Source: an uncultured Flavobacteriales bacterium (GTDB lineage Bacteria; Bacteroidota; Bacteroidia; Flavobacteriales_E; Vicingaceae). From it: DNA of 64,000 nt. The DNA lies in the NCBI GenBank assembly GCA_905479995.1, contig CAJQON010000015.1:62001-126000 (forward strand), written 5' to 3'. A program made the position numbers and the translations under genes. The notes below the pieces were generated by a model. That model ran no database searches. It was given only the letters and a program-made list of their open reading frames with translations, and was not told where the DNA came from. Of the stretch, positions 20,459 to 30,417 are shown piece after piece (within the stretch, counting starts at the first letter, position 1; every line of letters begins with the position of its first letter).

Positions 20459-22393
20459 TTAACCGTTGTAATGCCTCACTTGTTTAATGTATAACTTGCG
20501 TTTTTCAGTATCCAATTTAAATTCTACATCCAAACCGTATTTATCGAATTCGTAATAAGTATCCCTGTTGTAGAAGTATTTTTTAATAATTTCTAATTGT
20601 TTAGAGAGGTGAACCATTTCCAAGTCGGTCATAATGAGTTTGTTGTTGTTTAAACTAGATTTGGTAATTACTTCAATGATATCTTTTTCGGTATAAATTT
20701 TATTTACACTACTCTCGTAACAAATCACCTGATCACATACTTCTCCAGCTTTTGGTTCAACCACGCTGTTGTTGCCAACCTGAATATTAATAACATAGCC
20801 CATGTTGCTTTCGCGGTAAATGTTTTTAGTAATGGCAACACCATTTGCAATTTCGTTGGGGAATGATCTGTGTACTAATATACCCATGGCTACTTTAGTT
20901 TGGTCCATACTGAAGTACGATCGTTCATTAAAAGCCTGTACATTCCAGAGACTAGCCCACACTTTTTTTAAGGCAGTTTCTATTGTTTTTGTAGTATCTC
21001 CTAAAATGGCGGATTTAGAAGTATATAAACCTGCGCCACTAAATCCATCCATATCTTCGGCATTGGTAGATGACCTAAACCTGAAACGAACATAACCATT
21101 TTCATTTTCCAATTGTTTACTTATTGAGTCAATTAAACTTTGACTAACAGATCCTTTTTGTATCGATTTTCGGATTTTCTTCAAGCGTTTTTTTAGGTTA
21201 ACACTGTCTCTTTCAGTTTTAAGGTCTAGTAATAAATCATCAATTAGCTTTTGTGTATTTGAGGATTTAATGTGTTCATCATAAAAGTAAAATGGAATTG
21301 CAAAAGCATTTTCTGGGACTTTGAAATCTGCGTTTATACTGATGTGTTGCAACGTAGCAAAGTTTTTGGCTTTATTTCCTACCGATTTTGAATTGACATT
21401 TTTGAGCACATTAAAATTTACCAATTTGTTTACAGATAAGTCCTTTTTTAAGTGAATGGTTTTCTTGTTTCGGTGGGGTTTTGGTGCCTTTTCACTATTA
21501 CTTATTTTAATGGTGTAACCATATTGGTTTACAGTTAATTTTACAAACTTGTTTTTATATTTTTTCAGTTTACTCAAGTTAAAAGCATCCTTATAAGCCA
21601 TAATGGCAATGTCTCTGTTTTTTCCTAATATAGAAAGGTGGCTCAATGGTGTTTGAAATTCTGAGGCTATAATTCCCGCAACCAAAGGGATTGTAAGTGG
21701 TGTTTCTTCTAAAACTAAAATGTCGTTGCTCCCATAAGTGTTCTTTTTGAGGTCTTTTAGCGTTACAAACTTTAAGTATCCATAAGCTGTATTGCTACTA
21801 ATGGATTGGAATTGTTGGTTTTTATAAATGTCTTCAGGAGCAATTGTTTTTATGGCAAACTGTTCTTTCAGCTCAATTAATCGAGAAGTATTGAGTAATA
21901 AGGATACCTCTTTTTTGAAATAAGAAGCTTTTGTTATTTTGGCATAAAGCTGTTCAATCAATTCGGTACCCATTAAATCGGCAGGAGAAATGTCCATGAT
22001 GTATTGATTGATGGATTTGTAGTAATTGATGTTACCTAAAATGTACTTTCTGAGTTTAGAATTGGCTGCGTAATTGTGGGCGTTAAAATGCTCTAACCCT
22101 TTACTGTAACCTAGTTTGTATCGGCAAAATCCATGATGGTATTTATAGTTTTTACTATTTAAAAAATAGATTTTGTCTTTTTCAATGTCGTAAACCACTT
22201 TAACAGCTTCAACTTCGCCATACTTACTAGAAAGTGGTTTGCCGTTAAGTAAGTTAAAATCGGAAATGTTTGTTAATTCATTTAGGTATTTGGGTGGCTT
22301 TTGGGCAGTACTGCAATTATTTAATAGAATAAAAATGAAACAAGCGATAAAGCCATTCAAAATGAGTTTAAAAAGAGACATAATAATTTTCAC
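20459..22393 (-). CDS. predicted lipoprotein with PEP-utilising mobile (His) domain followed by PEP/pyruvate-binding (PPDK_N-like) domain
   Basis: FIACFIFILLNNCSTAQKPP N-terminus; IASEFQTPLSHLSILGKNRDIAIMA; VGNKAKNFATLQHI; VRFRFRSSTNAEDMDGFSGAGLYTSKSA. Confidence 0.8.
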   Translation of the reverse strand: MKIIMSLFKLILNGFIACFIFILLNNCSTAQKPPKYLNELTNISDFNLLNGKPLSSKYGEVEAVKVVYDIEKDKIYFLNSKNYKYHHGFCRYKLGYSKGLEHFNAHNYAANSKLRKYILGNINYYKSINQYIMDISPADLMGTELIEQLYAKITKASYFKKEVSLLLNTSRLIELKEQFAIKTIAPEDIYKNQQFQSISSNTAYGYLKFVTLKDLKKNTYGSNDILVLEETPLTIPLVAGIIASEFQTPLSHLSILGKNRDIAIMAYKDAFNLSKLKKYKNKFVKLTVNQYGYTIKISNSEKAPKPHRNKKTIHLKKDLSVNKLVNFNVLKNVNSKSVGNKAKNFATLQHISINADFKVPENAFAIPFYFYDEHIKSSNTQKLIDDLLLDLKTERDSVNLKKRLKKIRKSIQKGSVSQSLIDSISKQLENENGYVRFRFRSSTNAEDMDGFSGAGLYTSKSAILGDTTKTIETALKKVWASLWNVQAFNERSYFSMDQTKVAMGILVHRSFPNEIANGVAITKNIYRESNMGYVINIQVGNNSVVEPKAGEVCDQVICYESSVNKIYTEKDIIEVITKSSLNNNKLIMTDLEMVHLSKQLEIIKKYFYNRDTYYEFDKYGLDVEFKLDTEKRKLYIKQVRHYNG

Positions 22394-22547
22394 AATTTAA
22401 AAATAGTTTTTATTGTTGATTAGATGCGGATCTTCTCCTAATTTCATAAGAATAAGAACCTATTTTAAACACATTTGTTGTATAACTTTTAACAGCAATG
22501 TTTTAATAAATAATTAAACCAATTATTTTTGAGTAAAATTGAATTAG

Positions 22548-23906
22548 ATGAAAGTACATTTTATAGCAATAGGAGGTAGTGCGATGCACAATTTGGCGAT
22601 AGCCTTAAAGTTAAAAGGGTTTTATGTTACAGGATCGGATGATGAAATTTTTGAGCCTTCAAAAGGTCGATTAAAGAAGCATCATATTTTGCCGAAAGAA
22701 TTCGGATGGTTTCCAGAAAAAATTACCACCGAATTGGATGCTATAATTTTGGGAATGCATGCTAGAGAAGATAATCCTGAATTGTTAAAAGCGAAAGAAT
22801 TAGGCGTTAAAGTATATTCCTATCCTGAATATATTTATGAGCAATCTAAAGATAAAACCAGAGTAGTAATAGGAGGGAGTCATGGTAAAACATCTATTAC
22901 TTCAATGATATTACATGTTTTGGGTAAGCTCAATGTACAATTTGATTATATGGTAGGAGCACAATTGGATGGGTTTGAAACCATGGTTCAGTTAACTGAT
23001 GCTCCGGTAATAATTTTAGAAGGCGATGAATACCTTTCTTCTCCAATAGACCGTAGACCGAAGTTCCATTTGTACCATCCTAACATTGCTTTAATTAGCG
23101 GTATAGCTTGGGATCATATCAATGTTTTTCCAACTTTTGAAAACTATGTAGAGCAGTTTGCTGAATTTATTAAGATGATTGAAAAAGATGGCGTTTTGGT
23201 GTATTGTAAAGCCGATATGGAGGTAAATAAGATTGCCTTAACGACTAGTAATCCTGATATTGATAGAATAGGATACCAAACACCAGAAAATGTAATAGAA
23301 AATGGAGTGACTTCTATTTTAATGAATGGTAATAAAATTCCGTTAGAAATATTTGGAGACCATAATTTACAAAACTTAAATGGTGCACGTTTAGTTTGCA
23401 ATCAGCTAAAAATAAACGATGAGCAGTTTTTTGAAGCGATCCAATATTTTAAAGGAGCTTCTAAACGACTAGAGCTAATAGCAAGAAATGAGTCCATTGC
23501 AGTGTATAAAGATTTTGCACATTCACCTTCTAAATTGAAAGCAACAACTCAGGCTGTAAAACAACAATTTAGCAAGCGAAAAGTAATTGCTTGTATGGAA
23601 CTGCACACTTTTAGTAGCTTAAATAAAACTTTTTTACAAGAATATAAGAATAGTATGGCAGCTGCAGATGAAGCTTATGTTTATTATAGCAATCATACGT
23701 TGGAGCATAAAAAGTTAGACCCAATTGCTCCAGAAGTGGTAAAAGAAGCCTTTGGATCGGAGAATGTGAAGGTGTATAACAGTTCTGATGAATTGTTTGA
23801 TATGCTCAATAAAAAAGAATGGAACAACAGTGCTTTGGTATTGATGAGCTCTGGAAATTTTGATGGGAAAGATTTAAACGCCTTTGGAAAAGGGTTGGTA
23901 AAATAA
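22548..23906 (+). CDS. mpl: UDP-N-acetylmuramate:tripeptide ligase (Mpl-like Mur ligase)
   Basis: VHFIAIGGSAMHNLAIALKLKGFYVTGSDDEIFEPSKGRL; VVIGGSHGKTSITSMI; EGDEYLSSPIDRRPKF. Confidence 0.9.
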   Translation: MKVHFIAIGGSAMHNLAIALKLKGFYVTGSDDEIFEPSKGRLKKHHILPKEFGWFPEKITTELDAIILGMHAREDNPELLKAKELGVKVYSYPEYIYEQSKDKTRVVIGGSHGKTSITSMILHVLGKLNVQFDYMVGAQLDGFETMVQLTDAPVIILEGDEYLSSPIDRRPKFHLYHPNIALISGIAWDHINVFPTFENYVEQFAEFIKMIEKDGVLVYCKADMEVNKIALTTSNPDIDRIGYQTPENVIENGVTSILMNGNKIPLEIFGDHNLQNLNGARLVCNQLKINDEQFFEAIQYFKGASKRLELIARNESIAVYKDFAHSPSKLKATTQAVKQQFSKRKVIACMELHTFSSLNKTFLQEYKNSMAAADEAYVYYSNHTLEHKKLDPIAPEVVKEAFGSENVKVYNSSDELFDMLNKKEWNNSALVLMSSGNFDGKDLNAFGKGLVK

Positions 23907-23931
23907 AAGGCGAGCAGAACGCTCGCCTTTT
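23905..23931. terminator. rho-independent (bidirectional-capable) terminator
   Basis: AAAAGGCGAGC-AGAAC-GCTCGCCTTTT perfect 11-bp hairpin. Confidence 0.9.
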
Positions 23932-23974
23932 GCACTAACTAAACAGGAAGGAACTACTCTTCTAGTTTTTATTT

Positions 23975-24361
23975 TTAATTCAGTCTATCGAACTTTTTAT
24001 TTAACAGTAATCGAGTTAATATTACAGAAGCAATACAAAGCAATGTCAATCCATGTTCTAGAGGCCTTAATGTTAATTGACCAAACGATATGACTGTAAT
24101 CACAACAACTAGCGTTAAATAGATTAATGAGATCTTGAAATTATCTTTTATTAACTTTTGGTAAACTAGTTCGATTAATGGAATACTAAGCGCTAATATT
24201 GTTAATAATGTAATAGTAATGTTTTGATAATCAATAAATTGATCTGCATTAATAGTACTTTGTTGAGGATTATAAAATATGCTTCCTATGCCAAATGCTA
24301 TTGAATTGAATAGCGGTATAGATATAAAAAGTAAGAGCGACTTTAATATTAAATTCTTCAT
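23975..24361 (-). CDS. hypothetical membrane protein
   Basis: Start moved to MKNLILKSLLLF; multiple hydrophobic segments; downstream of and co-oriented with the DUF6249-like gene. Confidence 0.6.
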   Translation of the reverse strand: MKNLILKSLLLFISIPLFNSIAFGIGSIFYNPQQSTINADQFIDYQNITITLLTILALSIPLIELVYQKLIKDNFKISLIYLTLVVVITVISFGQLTLRPLEHGLTLLCIASVILTRLLLNKKFDRLN

Positions 24362-24371
24362 AACTCGTAAA

Positions 24372-24719
24372 TTAGGCTTCTGGGTTTTCTTTTTCCTTTT
24401 TCTCGATAATTTTGTAAGCAGTAAATAATCCAGCACCGCCAAACAAAAAGATCATAGAGAAATAAACTACTTCATCATCTAAATTTGTATTGGCATCTAA
24501 TAAATTACCTACCAATAATCCTATCCCAACTCCTACGGCCATTAATGCAAACTTAATAACTCCATTGCTACTTTTTTTAACTTTATGTTGACCAACATCT
24601 AATCCTTTTTCAATCATTTTTAACTTTTCTATGTGTTCCATTCTTCTCAATAGAATAATCATGGTAAAAGCACCTAGCGTTATTAATATTGGTATAAGCA
24701 TCCCTAATTCGTTTTGCAT
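24372..24719 (-). CDS. DUF6249-like membrane protein
   Basis: Start moved to MQNELGMLIPILITLGAFTMIILLRRMEHIEKLKMIEKG; two TM segments. Confidence 0.7.
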   Translation of the reverse strand: MQNELGMLIPILITLGAFTMIILLRRMEHIEKLKMIEKGLDVGQHKVKKSSNGVIKFALMAVGVGIGLLVGNLLDANTNLDDEVVYFSMIFLFGGAGLFTAYKIIEKKEKENPEA

Positions 24720-24748
24720 AATTCTATGTTTTTTTTGGTTTCTATAAC

Positions 24749-24778
24749 TTAGACACACGTTTTTAATTTGATGTTACA
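24749..24778 (-). promoter_or_regulatory. putative ECF-sigma-dependent promoter (minus strand)
   Basis: Minus-strand TGTAACATCAAATTAAAAACGTGTGTCTAA, inverted near-copy of 24813..24842, 30 nt before the 24719 start. Confidence 0.65.
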
Positions 24779-24812
24779 CTTTTTTTTAAAAAAAAAATAT
24801 TGTTTGAAATCT

Positions 24813-24842
24813 TGTAACATCAATTACCTTAGTTGTGTCTAA
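24813..24842 (+). promoter_or_regulatory. putative ECF-sigma-dependent promoter (plus strand, autoregulatory)
   Basis: TGTAACATCAATTACCTTAGTTGTGTCTAA just before the sigma factor gene. Confidence 0.65.
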
Positions 24843-24860
24843 AGAGTAACTATCAATATA

Positions 24861-25424
24861 TTGAACGATTCAGATTTAATACGAGGCCTATTAAACCAGC
24901 AGACCAGTGCTATTAACTATTTTGTAAATAGTTACCAGCAGTTGGTATACGTATTGGCGGTAAAAATGACGAATAATAAAGAGGTTGCTGAAGAAATTAC
25001 GCAAGATGTTATGATTAAATGCATCGAAAAAATTGGACAATTTAAGCAAGCTTCTAAATTAAAAACGTGGGTTTATACTGTTGCCAAAAGAGAAGTATTA
25101 AATTACATTAGAATCAATAAGCTAGAAACAACACAATTAACCGAAAACGAAACTTTTAATCCTTCAAGCGAAGAAGTAGAGTTACAGCTAAATAATGAAG
25201 ACATTAAAAGTGTAATTTCTAAAACCTTTAATCAATTGTCGCTAGAATTGAAGGAGTTGTTGACTCTTTTTTACTTGCAAGAACTTTCATTAAAAGAAAT
25301 TGCTGTAATAACTGAACTATCTGAAGCCAATGTTCGGGTTAAGCTTTTTAGGGCAAGAGAGGGCTTTAAAAAAGTGCTTTCAAAAAAAGACATATCTTTA
25401 TTAAATCAATTACGTTATGACTAA
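24861..25424 (+). CDS. ECF-type RNA polymerase sigma factor
   Basis: sigma2 NNKEVAEEITQDVMIKCIEKIGQFKQASKLKTWVYTVAKREVLNYIR; sigma4 FYLQELSLKEIAVITELSEANVRVKLFRAREGFKK; TTG start. Confidence 0.92.
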   Translation: MNDSDLIRGLLNQQTSAINYFVNSYQQLVYVLAVKMTNNKEVAEEITQDVMIKCIEKIGQFKQASKLKTWVYTVAKREVLNYIRINKLETTQLTENETFNPSSEEVELQLNNEDIKSVISKTFNQLSLELKELLTLFYLQELSLKEIAVITELSEANVRVKLFRAREGFKKVLSKKDISLLNQLRYD

Positions 25425-25848
25425 ACATTTAACTGAAATAGAATGCTTTGAATACGCCAGCAATTTAATTGTTGACGAAGCACTATTGGGTCCATTAAAA
25501 ATGCACTTGACTAACTGTGATTTGTGTGCAAAGAATGTTGAGATTGAGCAAAAGTTAACCTCAGATGTTGAAGCGACTTTAGCTGTAAATGAAGAGATTG
25601 ATGTAAAAGAAACGGTATTGAATTACTTTACCAAACCAGCTACTAATTTAGTAGGTGTAGATGTTTATTGGGCAAGCATTGCTTTTTTGTTTATTTCCTT
25701 GTTATTGGTAGTTGGAGAAGTAACTTCGTTTAATGAAGCATTTCCTCAATTAACCTATACAACATTAATTGCCTCAGCAATATCAGCTTTACTTTTGGTC
25801 GATTTTTTCTTTAAATACTTAAAGTACAAGAAGGGAATTACTTCTTAA
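25417..25848 (+). CDS. putative anti-sigma factor with ZAS-like zinc motif
   Basis: HLTNCDLC (Hx3Cx2C), two C-terminal TM segments, overlaps the sigma gene by 8 nt. Confidence 0.75.
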   Translation: MTKHLTEIECFEYASNLIVDEALLGPLKMHLTNCDLCAKNVEIEQKLTSDVEATLAVNEEIDVKETVLNYFTKPATNLVGVDVYWASIAFLFISLLLVVGEVTSFNEAFPQLTYTTLIASAISALLLVDFFFKYLKYKKGITS

Positions 25849-26383
25849 ATCCAGGGAATTTCTTCATTAGTAAGGCGAAAACACCAGCATTAAATAAACC
25901 CAAAAATACCAATCCAAACATTGTCCACATAGCGTGAAAATAAGGCGATAACATTGTGTTGATGCTATAGATTTGGTTGGTAATATTTTCTTTTAAAACC
26001 TTTACTTTTTTGGCTTCTGTAATTTCTAGTTCTGCCTTAAACTTAACTTGTAGTTCCTCCATTAAAGGTTCTTTCATTACATTAAAAAACTCACTATCTA
26101 TTTTAGCATAATATACATAGGTGATTAGTGCAGTTAAAATAGCAAAAAATGATGCTGTTCTTGCACCAGCTCTAAAGTCCTCGCCAAAAGTAGTTTGTTT
26201 TTCTGCTGCAATTTTATTGCTTCGCACACCAAAAAATACAGCCATTAAAATTAATAGCATGTAAATGTATCGTATCCCAGTTTCCATAGCACCATGCTGA
26301 ATTCCCATGGCATAAAGCACTATTTTTATGGTTAATGCTATTACGGCAAATGCTACTGCTACTTGAAAAGGATTTTTAAACAT
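25838..26383 (-). CDS. DUF4199 domain membrane protein
   Basis: KQTTFGEDFRAGARTASFFAILTALITYVYYAKIDSEF typical of DUF4199. Confidence 0.8.
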   Translation of the reverse strand: MFKNPFQVAVAFAVIALTIKIVLYAMGIQHGAMETGIRYIYMLLILMAVFFGVRSNKIAAEKQTTFGEDFRAGARTASFFAILTALITYVYYAKIDSEFFNVMKEPLMEELQVKFKAELEITEAKKVKVLKENITNQIYSINTMLSPYFHAMWTMFGLVFLGLFNAGVFALLMKKFPGFKK

Positions 26384-26400
26384 TCTTTGGATTTTATGAT

Positions 26401-26435
26401 AAAATAAGGAGTGTTAAAGCTAACTCTAACACTCC
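26401..26435 (-). terminator. putative terminator downstream of rho
   Basis: GGAGTGTTA/TAACACTCC 9-bp stem then TTATTTTA on the minus strand. Confidence 0.55.
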
Positions 26436-26460
26436 ATATGCTTTTAAATTTGTTTTTCTA

Positions 26461-28149
26461 TTATCTTCCGCCCTTCATAGACATTAAGAACTCTTCGTTG
26501 CTGGTGGTTTTATTCATTCTATCTTTAATGAATTCCATTGCTTCAACCGGGTTCATATCTGCAATATGGTTTCTTAATATCCACATTAATTGGGTAATAT
26601 CATCACCTAACAATAGATCTTCTCTTCTTGTTGAAGAAGAAATTATATCAATTGCTGGGTAAATACGTTTGTTCGATATTTTTCTATCCAACTGAAGTTC
26701 CATGTTACCAGTTCCTTTAAATTCTTCAAAGATAACTTCGTCCATTTTAGAACCAGTTTCAGTTAATGCAGTAGCAATAATAGTTAAAGAACCACCGTCT
26801 TCAATTTTACGAGCAGCTCCAAAAAATCTTTTTGGTTTGTGTAATGCATTAGCATCTACACCACCAGAAAGTACTTTTCCTGATGAAGGTGAAACTGTAT
26901 TGTAGGCTCTTGCTAAACGTGTAATAGAATCAAGTAACACAACTACATCGTGTCCACATTCAACCATACGTTTTGCTTTTTCAATAACTAAGTTGGCTAA
27001 TTTTACGTGCTTTTCAGCAGGCTCATCAAAAGTAGATGCTACAACTTCAGCATCAACGTTTCTTGCCATATCTGTTACTTCTTCAGGTCTTTCATCAACC
27101 AATAAAATTAACAAGTAAACTTCAGGATGGTTTTCAGCAATGGCATTTGCCACATCTTTTAATAAAGTAGTTTTACCCGTTTTAGGCTGTGCTACAATCA
27201 TACCTCTTTGCCCTTTACCAATTGGTGTAAACAAATCGATTACTCTGTTCGATAAAGTAGCATTTGTTTTACTTACTAAGTTTAATTTCTCAGAAGGAAA
27301 AACAGGCGTTAAGTATTTAAATGGAACTCTATCTCTTACTACTGCTGGATTTCTATTGTTAATAGATTCAACCTTAATAAGTGGGAAGTATTTTTCACCA
27401 ATTTTTGGTGGTCTAACGCTTCCTCTTACAGTATCACCAGTTTTTAAACCAAATAATTTTATTTGAGATTGAGATACATAAATGTCATCAGGAGAATTTA
27501 AGTAGTTGTAATCTGAAGATCTTAAAAACCCATAACCATCAGGCATAATTTCTAAAACACCTTCACTAACTACAATTCCATCAAAGTTGTAACCGTGGTC
27601 ATCACCTTTATTTCCTTGGCTTTTTCCATTTCCAGAATCGTTGTTTCTAGGATTTGGTCTGTTGTTGTTATCTCTCTGGCCTTGTCTTTCGTTTCTTTGA
27701 GGCTGATTTGAATTTTCATTTCGTTGTGGCCTCGGGTTCGGTTTATTGTTTTCTCTTGGAGCAGGTTTGTTTGGTTTGTTGTTAGCTTCAGGAGTAGTTG
27801 TTTTTTCATTCGTTTTAGTAGCTGGACTCTGTGTTGGTTTAGCCTCAGGTGCTTCTGTTTTTTCGCCTGTTGGAACGTCATCGTTAAAGAGACTTGGTTT
27901 CTCAGCTGGCAATCTTTTTCTTTTGGGTTTAGAAGACGTAGCTCCGTTAGAAGAACCCGCAGGAACTCTTTTTCTTTCTTTAGGAGTTGGAGTGTTTTCT
28001 TTTTTAGGGGGATTTACTGCCTGTTGATCTAAAATCTGATAAACTAATTCTTCTTTTTTAAGTTTATCCGATTTTTTAACGTCCAATCCTTTGGCAATTT
28101 CTCGAAGCTCACCAACGAGCTTCTTGTTTAATTCAATAATATCGTACAT
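26461..28149 (-). CDS. rho: transcription termination factor Rho with long disordered N-terminal insertion
   Basis: [119 protein letters not shown]. Confidence 0.98.
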   Translation of the reverse strand: MYDIIELNKKLVGELREIAKGLDVKKSDKLKKEELVYQILDQQAVNPPKKENTPTPKERKRVPAGSSNGATSSKPKRKRLPAEKPSLFNDDVPTGEKTEAPEAKPTQSPATKTNEKTTTPEANNKPNKPAPRENNKPNPRPQRNENSNQPQRNERQGQRDNNNRPNPRNNDSGNGKSQGNKGDDHGYNFDGIVVSEGVLEIMPDGYGFLRSSDYNYLNSPDDIYVSQSQIKLFGLKTGDTVRGSVRPPKIGEKYFPLIKVESINNRNPAVVRDRVPFKYLTPVFPSEKLNLVSKTNATLSNRVIDLFTPIGKGQRGMIVAQPKTGKTTLLKDVANAIAENHPEVYLLILLVDERPEEVTDMARNVDAEVVASTFDEPAEKHVKLANLVIEKAKRMVECGHDVVVLLDSITRLARAYNTVSPSSGKVLSGGVDANALHKPKRFFGAARKIEDGGSLTIIATALTETGSKMDEVIFEEFKGTGNMELQLDRKISNKRIYPAIDIISSSTRREDLLLGDDITQLMWILRNHIADMNPVEAMEFIKDRMNKTTSNEEFLMSMKGGR

Positions 28150-28407
28150 GTAATGTGTAATGTTTTTTTAATTTTCTTTCTATAAGAATTTTTGACTTTG
28201 GTTATTACCAGAATAGTAATAACTATCTTTTGGTGTGATTATTTAATTTTCTGCTTTAAAATGTAAGTAGAGATTTAATTTTGTTAGGTTTGATACTGGT
28301 TGTAGTACCGTTATCAGGAATCTGATAATACAATAGTACGAATTTATTTATACATCTAATCAATTTTAGGGATTTTGTTTGAATGTTTAAGCTTTATATG
28401 GTGATAA

Positions 28408-28905
28408 CTATATCGTTTCTACTTCAAAGAGCTTGCAAAGCCAGCCTAAATGACCAGCGTGTGCTGATTCGTGCCTAATGGCATGCTTAATAATAGAGCC
28501 AATACTATCTTTACCTCCTAAAGTTACTCCATTTGTAGTTGGTTTAGCTAAAGACTCATCAGTTAAAGAGCTGATGTATTTTATCGATTTTTGATGTACT
28601 TCGTTGAAATAGGTCATAATCTCTTCAGCTGGAGGGTAATCTTCTTTGTTCGGTATTGTAGAGCCTAAGCCAAATTGCCTTGCCCATGGTATGGCTACTT
28701 TTTCGCCACCAGTACAAACTAGTAATAACCAGTTTTCCGAAACAGTAATGTGCGCAATTAACCACAATATGCTGTTTAACTGTTTGCCTTCTATTTCAAA
28801 AACTTTATAAATGTCTTGACCTTCTAATTTCTTAAAGTAAAAATGGGTTAGTTGTCTGCTCATTTCTAGCATTTCAACTAAAACTTCGGTTTCTTTTTTT
28901 TGCAT
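28408..28905 (-). CDS. DinB family protein
   Basis: WLIAHITVSENWLL; HAIRHESAHAGHLGWL. Confidence 0.85.
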   Translation of the reverse strand: MQKKETEVLVEMLEMSRQLTHFYFKKLEGQDIYKVFEIEGKQLNSILWLIAHITVSENWLLLVCTGGEKVAIPWARQFGLGSTIPNKEDYPPAEEIMTYFNEVHQKSIKYISSLTDESLAKPTTNGVTLGGKDSIGSIIKHAIRHESAHAGHLGWLCKLFEVETI

Positions 28906-30413
28906 TAGTATTGTTGTAAATAGTATTTAGTATTAAACTCATTGTATTCTGTTCGCCAAGCCATAGCAGCTTCCAAGTATAAGTGGTCTAGTTTTGGTTT
29001 GTCATCTGTTAATACTTCTGCATCCTTAAAATCAATGTCCATTTCGTAAATAATAGGGTGGAGCACTTTGTTATTTGCCTTTAACTCTTTATTGCTGCAA
29101 AAAAACAATAGGTTTCTTTCAGATTCAATGGCAGATGTACCCATTAATCGTACGTTGTAATCTGCCTCGAGTAGTGTTTTGTATACCGACCTGGCTGCTT
29201 TTCCTTTTTCCCCAGTAATAAAACCGTAAAAATTAACCACCAAAATTCCATCAGGAGTTAACTTGTCTTTAATGTCATTAAAAGCCTCTTGGGTCATAAT
29301 ATGAATAGGTGGAGTTTCTGCTTGAAACAAATCATAAATAATCACATCATATTTTTGATCGGTAACATTTAAATAGTGTCGAGCATCATCTACCACCACA
29401 TTTAAATCTTTATTAATGTGGAAATATTCTTTGGCTACATTGGCAATTCGCTCATCCAATTCCACCACATCAATAGCGTAATCATGCTTTTTAAGTGATT
29501 TGTATAAGGTTCCACCTCCTAAGCCTAATAATAGCGTTTTCTTTTGCGCTGCATATAGGTTAATGTTGTAGGTAAGTATTTCAACATAATCCCAATAACT
29601 TTTGTCTGGATTGTCTTTATCCATAATTGTTTGAGAAATATTATTAACGATGAGTTGCCGGTAGGTTTTCATTTGGCCTTCTTTTTCACTAAAAAGTGCT
29701 CTATCTACTACTTTAACTTCGCCTAATATTCCTTCAGAGAAATAAAGGGTTTCACCCGAAACTTTATGCTGAAAATTGAAACTTAAAATACCCAGCAAAA
29801 CAATTACTGCTGCACTTGTTTTAAACGATTTTGTGTAAATTATAAGGTAAAGAGAAATGGCCATTACCAATATCCCATAGCCATATAGCGTTTTGGTAAT
29901 TCCAAATTCAGGGAGGGTGTAGAAGCCAACCAAAAAAGTGGTTATAATTCCACCTAAAGTAGATATGGCATAAACTGTTCCACTGCTTTTTCCCGACTCA
30001 TTTACATCTTTAGTTAAGTAGCTAATTAATAATGGAGAAGTAGCGCCAAATAGCATTAAAGGGAAAAACAAGAAACAAAGTAAGGATATAATTGAGCCTG
30101 TGGCCAAACCAAAATTGATGGTTATTGGTAAGATGGTATCGCTTATAATTGGCGTTATTGTTAACAGTAAGCCACCAACTAACATTAGCCAATATATAAT
30201 GCTGTTATTTTTCTGTTTTGATGATAGGTAGCCTCCTAAGTAATAACCACTCATTAAAGCAGTTAATGTTATACCTAAAACCGAGGCCCAAATGTAAATG
30301 GATGTACCAAAAATTGGGCTTAAAATTTTCGCGCTACAAAGTTCTACGCACATTACCCCACCACCCTCAATAAAAGCTAAAATAAAAAGTAGTAGTTGTA
30401 GTTTTTTGCTCAT
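28905..30413 (-). CDS. fused multi-TM/spermidine synthase-like protein
   Basis: N-terminal TM bundle; LLLGLGGGTLYKSLKKHDYAIDVVELDERIANVAKEYF; DDARHYLNVTDQKYDVIIYDLF. Confidence 0.85.
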   Translation of the reverse strand: MSKKLQLLLFILAFIEGGGVMCVELCSAKILSPIFGTSIYIWASVLGITLTALMSGYYLGGYLSSKQKNNSIIYWLMLVGGLLLTITPIISDTILPITINFGLATGSIISLLCFLFFPLMLFGATSPLLISYLTKDVNESGKSSGTVYAISTLGGIITTFLVGFYTLPEFGITKTLYGYGILVMAISLYLIIYTKSFKTSAAVIVLLGILSFNFQHKVSGETLYFSEGILGEVKVVDRALFSEKEGQMKTYRQLIVNNISQTIMDKDNPDKSYWDYVEILTYNINLYAAQKKTLLLGLGGGTLYKSLKKHDYAIDVVELDERIANVAKEYFHINKDLNVVVDDARHYLNVTDQKYDVIIYDLFQAETPPIHIMTQEAFNDIKDKLTPDGILVVNFYGFITGEKGKAARSVYKTLLEADYNVRLMGTSAIESERNLLFFCSNKELKANNKVLHPIIYEMDIDFKDAEVLTDDKPKLDHLYLEAAMAWRTEYNEFNTKYYLQQY

Positions 30414-30417
30414 TCAA

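Noticed and set aside
24779-24801. Poly-T/poly-A run between the sigma promoters as a phase-variation tract
   Set aside because: Intergenic A/T tracts are common in this AT-rich genome and it lies upstream of both -35 boxes; no direct evidence of variability.
27570-28032. Several overlapping ORFs in the disordered segment of rho
   Set aside because: Low-complexity codons keep other frames open by chance; the Rho frame is the real one.
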